NCBI GenBank assembly: GCA_028824575.1
Contig: JAPPDN010000623.1
Span: 1-5,138 of the forward strand
Length of the DNA: 5,138 nt
Source: Candidatus Poribacteria bacterium
GTDB lineage: Bacteria; Poribacteria; WGA-4E; WGA-3G
Direction of reading: 5' to 3'
Part shown: positions 1-5,098 of the stretch, piece after piece
Layout: each line of letters starts with the position of its first letter
How positions within the stretch are numbered: position 1 is the first letter of the stretch
Notes under the pieces: generated by a model
What the model was told of the DNA's origin: nothing
Seen by the model: only the letters and a program-made list of their open reading frames with translations
Database searches by the model: none
Program-made: the position numbers and the translations under genes

Positions 1-2
1 GT

Positions 3-623
3 CCCTGTCACGGCATTCAGATGGCAAACGGTAGATCGGTAATCCCGTGCGATCATGTGCTCGGGAACGCACGGGCCTACGCTCAATACGGCTATTCACA
101 CCTGATCGTCAGCGACGACCACGGAGAGACATGGGGGATGGCTGGCAAAGCACAACCCGGTACCAATGAATCGGTTGTCGTTGAGACGGTAGATGACGGA
201 CTCTATTTCAACTGCCGGAATTATGTCGCACCGAAACGACGTGCCTATGCGCGAAGCAGTGATAGCGGCGATACATTTACAGAATTCGGTTACGAGGAAG
301 ACCTCATCGAACCAATTTGTCAGGCGAGTATGGTGCGGTATACGGATACCAATCAGCACGACAAGAACCGTATCTTGTTCTCCAATCCCGCCAGCGAAAG
401 TCGTGAACGGATGACCATTCGCATCAGTTATGACGAGTGTCAAAGTTGGAGCAGTGGGAGAGTCTTGCACGCCGGGCCCGCGGCGTATTCGGATCTTTGT
501 ATTGACTCGGACATGAATATCTGTTGTTTCTATGAGCGTGGGGAGAACGGTGCGTATGAGACGCTGTCGTTCGCGAAGTTTGATCTGGCGTGGCTGACGG
601 ATGGGGCAGATACTTTGGCGTGA
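3..623 (+). CDS. Sialidase-family protein (BNR/Asp-box beta-propeller), 5'-truncated
   Basis: This is the C-terminal part of a GH33-like sialidase, a family that hydrolyses terminal sialic acids from glycans. The frame is open to the left edge: residues PCHGIQ precede the Met at 21 and correspond to the family's P-G-H-G-I-Q segment, so that Met is internal. Numbering from it, there is a good Asp box at 31-38 (SDDHGETW) and degenerate ones at 79-86 (SSDSGDTF) and 136-143. Family-typical segments are NES..VE (49-55), CRN (65-67, candidate arginine-triad member), CQAS (100-103), SNPA..SR (121-128, candidate triad Arg128), GPAAYSDL (152-159, Tyr156 at the nucleophile position) and YERG (171-174). 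About 200 residues remain of a usual 350-400; the FRIP-motif region and any signal peptide are outside the window. The catalytic residues are assigned by motif position, not by alignment. True sialidase activity is likely but unproven, since many such propellers act on other sugars. Confidence 0.85.
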   Translation, partial: PCHGIQMANGRSVIPCDHVLGNARAYAQYGYSHLIVSDDHGETWGMAGKAQPGTNESVVVETVDDGLYFNCRNYVAPKRRAYARSSDSGDTFTEFGYEEDLIEPICQASMVRYTDTNQHDKNRILFSNPASESRERMTIRISYDECQSWSSGRVLHAGPAAYSDLCIDSDMNICCFYERGENGAYETLSFAKFDLAWLTDGADTLA

Positions 624-642
624 GATGAATTTAATTTTTGGT

Positions 643-687
643 TGGAAGAATGGAAGGGCGGAAGAGAAATCACCTTCCAATCTTCCA
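643..687. repeat. 15-bp inverted repeat (hairpin) after the sialidase gene
   Basis: TGGAAGAATGGAAGG at 643-657 pairs with CCTTCCAATCTTCCA at 673-687: 14 of 15 positions are complementary, with one central A-A mismatch and a 15-nt loop. It lies 20 nt after the sialidase stop codon. No T-run follows, so it is not a classical Rho-independent terminator. It could be a transcript-end-stabilising hairpin or one copy of a dispersed intergenic palindrome. Confidence 0.7.
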
Positions 688-745
688 TTCACCACCGACG
701 TGAATCTACCAGTTTGGTTTCAAAACTTTACGCGGGAAATTCGAT

Positions 746-774
746 TTGAAAGAAACAGTATTTCGTGTTAAAAT
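746..774 (+). promoter_or_regulatory. Candidate sigma70-type promoter for the PIN-antitoxin locus
   Basis: TTGAAA (746-751) and TAAAAT (769-774) each match the consensus at 5 of 6 positions and are separated by 17 nt. The region is AT-rich, so a chance match is quite possible. A difficulty is that the -10 box overlaps the GTG at 765, the only usual start codon near the N-terminus. If this promoter is used, transcription would begin near 781, downstream of that GTG. Confidence 0.3.
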
Positions 775-1493
775 ATACAGCAATAAAACCGAGCGTCTAT
801 ATTGAGTCAACCGTTGTTAGCTACTTGGTAGCGCGACCCAGTGACAATCCAATCTTAGCATCCCGGCAGAAAGTAAGCCAGCGACTGTGGGAGGATTATG
901 CAGATAGGTTTGAGTTTGTTATTTCATCAATAGTTCGCGACGAGATTAGACAAGGCGATGCAAATGCGGCACAACGACAGCTTGAATTTATATCGTCTCT
1001 AAGAGTATTAGAACTATTACCAGAAATAGATATACTTGCGCAAAAACTATTAGATGCTGGTGCAATTCCACGTAATTCCGAGTCAGATGCACAGCATATT
1101 GCTATCGCAACAGTACACCGTGTTGAATATTTGGTATCATGGAACCATAAGCATATTGTAAATAAAAATAAACGTGAACACATTAATCAAGTTTGCCAAG
1201 CAGCAGGATTTCAACCGACAACTATCTGCACACCTATCGAACTGATGGAGGACACTCAGATGAAAGAAGCACCAGAAAAACACCCAGATTTCGACCCCGA
1301 AACTTACACGGATCCTATTCTCGAAGAATGCTATCGAATCAAAGCAGAAATCAGTGCGAAATTCAAGAAACCGGGCGAATACTATAAGTATTTGAAAGCA
1401 CTGGAGGAAGAGGATAAACGCAACGGTGTAAAATACGTCTCATACTATGATCCATCCAAGCGCATACCGGTAGAAAAATCCGACGACACCTAA
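765..1493 (+). CDS. PIN-domain ribonuclease toxin (VapC-like) fused in frame to an antitoxin-like C-terminal domain
   Basis: Residues 8-163 form a PIN domain, the fold of VapC-type endoribonuclease toxins. Candidate acidic/metal-site residues are Glu14 (VYIEST, where many PIN proteins have Asp), Glu60 (RDEIRQGD), Asp108 (SDAQHIAIA) and Asn127 (SWNHKHI). The segment CTPIELMED (155-163) resembles the usual C-terminal end of this PIN subfamily. No stop follows: the frame runs through Thr-Gln into Met166 and a 77-residue domain homologous to the two small ORFs downstream. That domain resembles the short proteins commonly encoded just after this toxin type, which suggests an antitoxin role; this is inferred. 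The start is uncertain. GTG 765 has only a weak purine stretch upstream, and ATA at 783 stands where homologues would be expected to have Met-Lys-Pro. The gene is visibly more AT-rich than the sialidase and LamG genes, consistent with horizontal transfer. Confidence 0.8.
   Translation: MLKYTAIKPSVYIESTVVSYLVARPSDNPILASRQKVSQRLWEDYADRFEFVISSIVRDEIRQGDANAAQRQLEFISSLRVLELLPEIDILAQKLLDAGAIPRNSESDAQHIAIATVHRVEYLVSWNHKHIVNKNKREHINQVCQAAGFQPTTICTPIELMEDTQMKEAPEKHPDFDPETYTDPILEECYRIKAEISAKFKKPGEYYKYLKALEEEDKRNGVKYVSYYDPSKRIPVEKSDDT
1260..1493 (+). CDS. Antitoxin-like small protein, copy 1 (internal start within the PIN fusion)
   Basis: This 77-residue segment is the C-terminal domain of the PIN fusion but has its own ATG, with GGAGG at 1247-1251 ending 8 nt before it. 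The geometry is identical to that of the free copies, so it may be translated separately and give both fused and free protein. The core, about residues 18-52 (from DPILEECYRIKAEI to EEEDKRNGVKYV), is shared with copies 2 and 3. This copy diverges in the middle (KKPGEYYKYLKAL, where the others have an EEFFAY motif) and has a shorter acidic tail. By eye it is about 79% identical to copy 2. It has no recognisable DNA-binding motif. The antitoxin role rests on its position after a PIN toxin and resemblance to small partner proteins of such toxins. Whether the fused form is toxic, neutralised or inactive cannot be told from sequence. Confidence 0.6.
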   Translation: MKEAPEKHPDFDPETYTDPILEECYRIKAEISAKFKKPGEYYKYLKALEEEDKRNGVKYVSYYDPSKRIPVEKSDDT

Positions 1494-1534
1494 CCACAGC
1501 GGGAACGCTGACAGAACTGGCGGAGGATACTCAG

Positions 1535-1771
1535 ATGAAAGAAGCACCAGAAAAACAACCAGAGTTCGACCCCGAAACTTATACAGATCCGATCCTTGAA
1601 GAGTGCTATCGAATCAAAGCGGAGATCAGCGCACAATTCAAAACTCTGGAGGAGTTTTTTGCGTATATAAGAGCCGGAGAAGAAGAGGACAAACGCAACG
1701 GTGTAAAATACGTCTCATACTATGACCCATCCAAGCGTCTACCGATAAAAAAATCCGACGACGACGACTAA
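1535..1771 (+). CDS. Antitoxin-like small protein, copy 2
   Basis: This 78-residue protein is homologous to the C-terminal domain of the PIN fusion and to copy 3 (about 79% and 82% identical by eye). It starts MKEAPEKQPEFDPETY, then has the core DPILEECYRIKAEISAQF, EEFFAYI and EEEDKRNGVKYVSYYD, and ends in an acidic KKSDDDD tail. GGAGG at 1522-1526 ends 8 nt before the ATG, which supports this start. It lies 41 nt after the stop of the fusion and in a different frame. It has no toxin of its own, so it is either an extra antitoxin dose for the upstream PIN protein or a diverged copy for another partner. It is small, charged and presumably cytoplasmic, with no signal peptide or membrane segment. 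Confidence 0.75.
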   Translation: MKEAPEKQPEFDPETYTDPILEECYRIKAEISAQFKTLEEFFAYIRAGEEEDKRNGVKYVSYYDPSKRLPIKKSDDDD

Positions 1772-1812
1772 CCTCAGCGGAAACTCCGACAGAGCTGGCG
1801 GAGGACATTCAG

Positions 1813-2049
1813 ATGAAAGAAACTCGAGAAAAGCAACCAGATTTCGACCCTGAAACGTATACGAATCCGATTCTCGAAGAATGCTATCAAATCAAAGCAG
1901 AAATCAGCGCACAATTTAAAACACAAGAGGAATTCTTTGCCTATTTGAAAGCGGGAGAGGAAGAGGATAAGCGGAACGGAATAAAATATGTCTCGTATTA
2001 CGATCCATCCAAACACACACCACCAGAAAAATCTGAAGACGATGACTAA
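1813..2049 (+). CDS. Antitoxin-like small protein, copy 3
   Basis: This is a 78-residue paralogue of copies 1 and 2 with the same layout: a charged N-terminus (MKETREKQPDFDPETY), the core NPILEECYQIKAEISAQF, EEFFAYLKAGEEEDKRNGIKYV and an acidic EKSEDDD tail. GGAGG at 1800-1804 ends 8 nt before the ATG. Substitutions from copy 2 are mostly conservative inside the core and free in the tail, as expected if the core is still under selection. It is followed after 42 nt by an acetyltransferase that starts behind the same leader and is in the same reading frame, separated by one TAA plus 14 sense codons. Its partner could be the PIN toxin upstream or, more speculatively, the acetyltransferase downstream. 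Confidence 0.75.
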   Translation: MKETREKQPDFDPETYTNPILEECYQIKAEISAQFKTQEEFFAYLKAGEEEDKRNGIKYVSYYDPSKHTPPEKSEDDD

Positions 2050-2091
2050 CCATCAGCGGAAACCCCAGTAGAACTGATGGAGGACACTCAG

Positions 2092-2571
2092 ATGAAAGAA
2101 GTTCCGGCAAAGTACATGTTTCGGAACGCCACCAAGGATGACTTGGATAAGGTGGCTGCACTTTACCGTGATTGGGTATCCGAAGCCACAACTCGCGGAC
2201 TTGTCGCCGACACAGCTGGCGATTTGTTATGTCGCCTTGGACCTCATTTCATCCTCGCAACAAATAAAGATGGTCGTATCGTGGGATTTGCCATCGCTGA
2301 GGTATCTTCGGAGCATCTTTGCATTTTTCCCCGCGGTGAGAACTATCTGGTTTTGCATGATTTATATGTCACTCCCAATAGTCGGGGGCAAGGCATTGGT
2401 TCTGGACTTGTAGCTGCTACCCTGCAATCAGGCAGAACCCGCGACATCCATCGCTTCACTACATACTCGGCAAACAAGTATTGGCAGCCAACTCTTGACT
2501 TCTATCGTGAATTTGTCTTTGAAGCGTGGTCATTTTCGCTATTTCTCGATGAAACATCAATATCCACTTAG
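2092..2571 (+). CDS. GNAT-family N-acetyltransferase
   Basis: This 159-residue GCN5-related acetyltransferase would transfer an acetyl group from acetyl-CoA to an amine; the substrate is unknown. Visible elements are an N-terminal FRNATKDDLDKVAALYRDW (10-28), a central strand FILATNKDGRIVGFAIAE (53-70), HDLYVTPNSRGQGIGSGL (89-106) with the acetyl-CoA loop R-G-Q-G-I-G (98-103), and a C-terminal FYREFVFEAWSF-type end common in GNAT enzymes. The length is normal. I chose ATG 2092 because GGAGG at 2079-2083 ends 8 nt before it, exactly as in the antitoxin genes. ATG 2077 is in frame, but the Shine-Dalgarno sequence overlaps it. The native family start may be Met9 (2116): the first seven or so residues look acquired from the antitoxin leader. 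A GNAT-toxin role is conceivable from context, but an ordinary small-molecule acetyltransferase is equally likely. Confidence 0.85.
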   Translation: MKEVPAKYMFRNATKDDLDKVAALYRDWVSEATTRGLVADTAGDLLCRLGPHFILATNKDGRIVGFAIAEVSSEHLCIFPRGENYLVLHDLYVTPNSRGQGIGSGLVAATLQSGRTRDIHRFTTYSANKYWQPTLDFYREFVFEAWSFSLFLDETSIST

Positions 2572-2588
2572 CGACAATCCCTTAAAAA

Positions 2589-3443
2589 CTACCGCAAATA
2601 TTCTTCTCCGCGATGCTCTGCGATCCACGTTTTTAGAGGCACATCTGCATCTGTGGGTTGCCACCAGCCTTTTATGTCTACGCCGTCACCGAGGAGCTGC
2701 CGCCGAATTGGGTCACACTTCTCAAGGAGCTCCGGTGGCATGAGGTTGTAATCCAAGCCACGCAACCAACGATAACTATATCCCATAAACAAAACCTTCC
2801 GCGTCACATCCGAGAAATTCCAACCCCGTGAATGCCACATCCGGCGATCAAATAACACCGCTGTGCCGCGTTTGACGAGCAGATCTATCGCACCTTCCGG
2901 GTCACCATCGGGATCGTTGTCGCCGTTTGGTGGACGGGTGTCGAGCTTGTGGCTACACGGAACAATCCGCATTGCACCGTTGTCACGATCGGTAACGTCG
3001 GTCAGCCAGTAACTGACCTTCAACGAAAGTCGCGGGTGTGGACGTTCCATTTCCGGCACAGGTCTGCCACCGTCTTGATGCCAGTGCGCGCCTTTGCGAA
3101 CCCGCGGTTTATCAGGCGATTCTGGCGGATACATGATGAGGTGTGAGATGTAAAGTTGGATGTTCCATCCGAGGATGTCCCAGAGCAGCGGGAAAACCTT
3201 TTTGTTATCAAGCAGCTCCAGCAGTATGTCGTCCTCAATGACGGTGCGGAACTTTGACATCAATGCGTGCGGTGCCAGCCCCGTTTTGGCGCGTTCTTCC
3301 GCATCAAGCCGATCCGCGACTCCCTCTAATGCGTCTACCATCTCAGGACTGATAGCATCCTCAACAATAAGATAGCCCTCGTCGTTGAACGCTTTGAGTT
3401 GCGCTTCCGTAGCACAGTATTCAAGCCAACTTGTATCTATCAT
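2589..3443 (-). CDS. Phytanoyl-CoA dioxygenase (PhyH) family Fe(II)/2-oxoglutarate oxygenase
   Basis: This 284-residue protein has the PhyH layout: an N-terminal FNDEGYLIVEDAISPEMVDAL (19-39), the iron-binding H-x-D motif at His122/Asp124 (HWHQDGG), a core strand YWLTDVTDRDNGAMRIVPCSH (145-165), the distal iron ligand His204 (MWHSRG) and Arg215 (VTRK), well placed for 2-oxoglutarate. The catalytic set looks complete, so an active hydroxylase is expected; the substrate cannot be read from sequence and this family is very broad. A TTG at 3455 would add four residues, but ATG 3443 has GGAG six nt upstream, so I prefer it. The gene begins 15 nt after the stop of the LamG gene upstream, so the two are probably co-transcribed. 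It converges on the acetyltransferase with 17 nt between stop codons. Confidence 0.9.
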   Translation of the reverse strand: MIDTSWLEYCATEAQLKAFNDEGYLIVEDAISPEMVDALEGVADRLDAEERAKTGLAPHALMSKFRTVIEDDILLELLDNKKVFPLLWDILGWNIQLYISHLIMYPPESPDKPRVRKGAHWHQDGGRPVPEMERPHPRLSLKVSYWLTDVTDRDNGAMRIVPCSHKLDTRPPNGDNDPDGDPEGAIDLLVKRGTAVLFDRRMWHSRGWNFSDVTRKVLFMGYSYRWLRGLDYNLMPPELLEKCDPIRRQLLGDGVDIKGWWQPTDADVPLKTWIAEHRGEEYLR

Positions 3444-3449
3444 TGTTAT

Positions 3450-3453
3450 CTCC
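3450..3453 (-). promoter_or_regulatory. Shine-Dalgarno site of the PhyH gene (decides its start)
   Basis: On the minus strand GGAG lies six nt before ATG 3443. It overlaps the alternative TTG at 3455, which has no ribosome-binding site of its own in the four bases separating it from the previous stop codon or just inside that gene. Confidence 0.6.
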
Positions 3454-3458
3454 AATCG

Positions 3459-4220
3459 CTAATTGCGGATTTCAGATTTAATCCGTCCCCATGTCGTTGT
3501 GAGTTTCCCCGTAACTTCCACAGCAAACGCGATGCCATCCTCCATATCCGCCTGAATCTGTTCTTCCGAGATTGCGATGTTGAGAATACGGAGTTCATCA
3601 AGCGTTCCATCAAGCCAAATGCTTTCATTCGCTTTTTTGCCTATCCAGACTGAGGCTTCGTTTTCGTTGATGTCTCCTTCTCGTGCGACCTCTCCGTCCA
3701 ATTCACCGTCGAGATAGATACGGATTTCTTCTCCATCATAGACCATAGCGAGATGATGCCATGTGTCCACCTCCATCGGTGTCGTGCCGTTTGCAACAGC
3801 AGCGGCACCGGGTGCGGTATAGACGAATCCGCGAATTTTTCCGCCCGGTGTATCAAAACCCCAACCACTTTCAGCAACGGAACCTTTTCTCGCGATCACT
3901 GGATGCCCGCCCGGAAAAGAAGCGGGTTTGAACCATGCTTCTATTGTCAGCTCATCGCCTCCCGGAAGAAGGCTGTCGTGATGGGGTACTTCAATCAGGC
4001 TGCTCGCACCATCAAAGACCAATGCCCCATCAATCTTTCCATCCTCTGTCCACTCGGCATCAGTAATCTCTCCATGATTCTCAAACTCGGATAGGTCTGT
4101 CGCTTCATCGTTAACCTCTTCGTCAAAGAGGTATAGTAACACAGTTTCCTCTTCAAACGCAGCGAAACAACACAGTCCAAAACAAAGCAAAAGCGTAAAG
4201 ACGGTCAGCATTTGAGTCAT
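3459..4220 (-). CDS. Secreted LamG (concanavalin A-like jelly-roll) domain protein, copy 1
   Basis: This 253-residue protein has a hydrophobic N-terminus (about 1-21, MTQMLTVFTLLLCFGLCCFA), probably a signal peptide cleaved near FAAFEE. Cysteines at 17-18 might suggest a lipobox, but the paralogue lacks them. Residues 25-225 match a LamG/concanavalin A-like fold: LLYLFDE (28-34), GALVFDGASSLIEVP (65-79), LTIEAWFKP (91-99), VIARKG (108-113), WHHLAMVYDGEEIRIYLDGE (154-173), IWLDGTLDELRILNIAIS (201-218). This fold usually binds glycans or proteins, or serves as an accessory domain; no catalytic residues are recognisable. A conserved tail follows (VTGKLTTTWGRIKSE, 236-250). The start is well supported: a perfect AGGAGG (4229-4234) ends eight nt before ATG 4220. 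It sits in a LamG-LamG-PhyH operon. Its role may be extracellular binding; a functional link to the oxygenase is inferred only from gene order. Confidence 0.85.
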   Translation of the reverse strand: MTQMLTVFTLLLCFGLCCFAAFEEETVLLYLFDEEVNDEATDLSEFENHGEITDAEWTEDGKIDGALVFDGASSLIEVPHHDSLLPGGDELTIEAWFKPASFPGGHPVIARKGSVAESGWGFDTPGGKIRGFVYTAPGAAAVANGTTPMEVDTWHHLAMVYDGEEIRIYLDGELDGEVAREGDINENEASVWIGKKANESIWLDGTLDELRILNIAISEEQIQADMEDGIAFAVEVTGKLTTTWGRIKSEIRN

Positions 4221-4228
4221 TTGAAAAC

Positions 4229-4234
4229 CCTCCT
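4229..4234 (-). promoter_or_regulatory. Consensus Shine-Dalgarno site of LamG copy 1
   Basis: Minus-strand AGGAGG ends eight nt before ATG 4220. It fixes the start of this gene in the 74-nt gap after the upstream LamG gene and argues against the in-frame ATG at 4211. I see no convincing promoter or terminator elsewhere in this gap. Confidence 0.75.
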
Positions 4235-4294
4235 CTTTATGTAGACCTTACTCGATTTTTCCATAAGACTGGATGTATTATGCACCATCAGCTG

Positions 4295-5098
4295 CTAACG
4301 GCGGACTTCAGATTTAATCCGTCCCCACGTTGTTGTGAGTTTCCCCGTGACTTCCACAGCAAGCCCGACACCTTCCACCATATCCTTCCGAATCTGCTCC
4401 TGCGTGATGGCGATGTTGAGAATACGGAGTTCATCAAGTGTACCATCAAGCCAGATACTTTCGATCGCTTTCTTGCCGATCCAGACCGAAGCCTCGTTTT
4501 GGTGTAGATCCCCTCCTCGTGCGACTTTCGCATCTAATTCACCGTCCAGATAGACACGAACCTCTTTGCCATCGTAGACCATAGCGAGATGATGCCACGT
4601 GTCCAATTGCATCTGTGTCGCACCATCTGCAACAGCGAAGTTGCCGGGTGCGTTATAAATAAAACCTCGGACTTTTCCACCGGGTGTGTCAAGTCCCCAA
4701 CCACTGTCACCAACGGCACCCTTTCTCGCAATCGGTGGATGCCCAGCTGGAAATGTCGTCGGTTTAAACCAGGCTTCAATCGTCACTTCATCACTACCAG
4801 CGTGAAGACTGTCGTGATGCGGTACTTCAATAAGGCTGCTCGCGCCATCAAAGATTAACGCCCCACCGCGTTTTCCATCTTTTGTCCATTCAGCATCGGT
4901 GACCTCTCCATGATTCTCAAATTCAGAAAGGTCTATCGCTTCATTGGCTACTTCTTCATCAAAGAGATATAGCAACACCGTATTTTCTTCAAACGCAGCG
5001 AAACTATTTATACCCAAACAGAGTACGAGTGTCATAGTTGGTAGAATTTGAATCCGGATGCCCTGCTGGCGGTCGGAGACCGTGAAGGGGTGGGGCAT
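4295..5098 (-). CDS. Secreted LamG (concanavalin A-like) domain protein, copy 2; N-terminus unreliable
   Basis: This is a tandem paralogue of LamG copy 1, about 78% identical by eye from FAAFEE to the C-terminus, with the same domain order: LLYLFDEE, GALIFDGASSLIEVP, VTIEAWFKP, PIARKG, a WHHLAMVYDG hairpin and LDGTLDELRILNIAI, then the shared tail VTGKLTTTWGRIKSE. The open frame begins at ATG 5098 (267 aa), but codon-by-codon alignment with copy 1 holds only up to 5053. Where copy 1 has ATG-ACT, this gene has CGG-ATT, and everything upstream is GC-rich and unrelated. The first 15 or so residues (MPHPFTVSDRQQGIR) do not look like a signal peptide start, and no Shine-Dalgarno precedes ATG 5098 or the internal ATG 5035. 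The true gene is probably cut at a junction near 5054 and has lost its start. The LamG part itself is sound. Confidence 0.75.
   Translation of the reverse strand: MPHPFTVSDRQQGIRIQILPTMTLVLCLGINSFAAFEENTVLLYLFDEEVANEAIDLSEFENHGEVTDAEWTKDGKRGGALIFDGASSLIEVPHHDSLHAGSDEVTIEAWFKPTTFPAGHPPIARKGAVGDSGWGLDTPGGKVRGFIYNAPGNFAVADGATQMQLDTWHHLAMVYDGKEVRVYLDGELDAKVARGGDLHQNEASVWIGKKAIESIWLDGTLDELRILNIAITQEQIRKDMVEGVGLAVEVTGKLTTTWGRIKSEVRR

Larger units (their letters stand above)
1230..2100 (+). repeat. Tandem repeat array: PIN C-terminus/leader plus antitoxin, three full units and a fourth leader
   Basis: Start codons at 1260, 1535, 1813 and 2092 are spaced 275, 278 and 279 nt apart. Each is preceded by a similar leader containing GGAGG and an 8-nt spacer ending in CAG. 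The leaders can be translated as the end of the PIN protein: TPIELMEDTQ (unit 1), TLTELAEDTQ (unit 2), TPTELAEDIQ (unit 3) and TPVELMEDTQ (unit 4). Bases 1239-1268 and 2071-2100 are identical over 30 nt, so the last leader is closer to the first than to the two between. The spacers after the stop codons of units 1-3 also resemble each other (CAGCGG.AA core). Homology in unit 4 fades about seven codons into the acetyltransferase (MKEVPAK versus MKEAPEK). Confidence 0.85.
3459..5053 (-). repeat. Tandem duplication of the LamG gene
   Basis: The two LamG genes align along their whole length, with stop codons 836 nt apart. Divergence is spread through the coding region, but the 3' ends are unusually alike: the stretch AGATTTAATCCGTCCCCA occurs in both (plus-strand bases 3474-3491 and 4310-4327). 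Confidence 0.85.

Noticed and set aside
96..695. A 199-residue minus-strand open frame opposite the sialidase
   Set aside because: The plus-strand frame has clear sialidase motifs; the antisense translation has no recognisable domain and reflects codon composition.
1230..2100. Regular repeats considered as a CRISPR array
   Set aside because: The period is about 278 nt, the units are protein-coding and the repeats are diverged; there are no short identical repeats with unique spacers.
2572..2588. Bidirectional terminator between the converging acetyltransferase and PhyH genes
   Set aside because: The 17-nt gap contains no hairpin with T-runs; the A-run and T-run here are too short to support a call.
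2495..2743. Plus-strand open frame spanning the end of the acetyltransferase and the end of PhyH
   Set aside because: It lies in a shifted frame inside two well-supported genes and resembles nothing recognisable.
4150..4220. Lipoprotein signal (Cys17/Cys18) in LamG copy 1
   Set aside because: The cysteines are replaced by Asn-Ser in the paralogue, while the FAAFEE segment is kept in both, which fits ordinary signal peptidase cleavage better.
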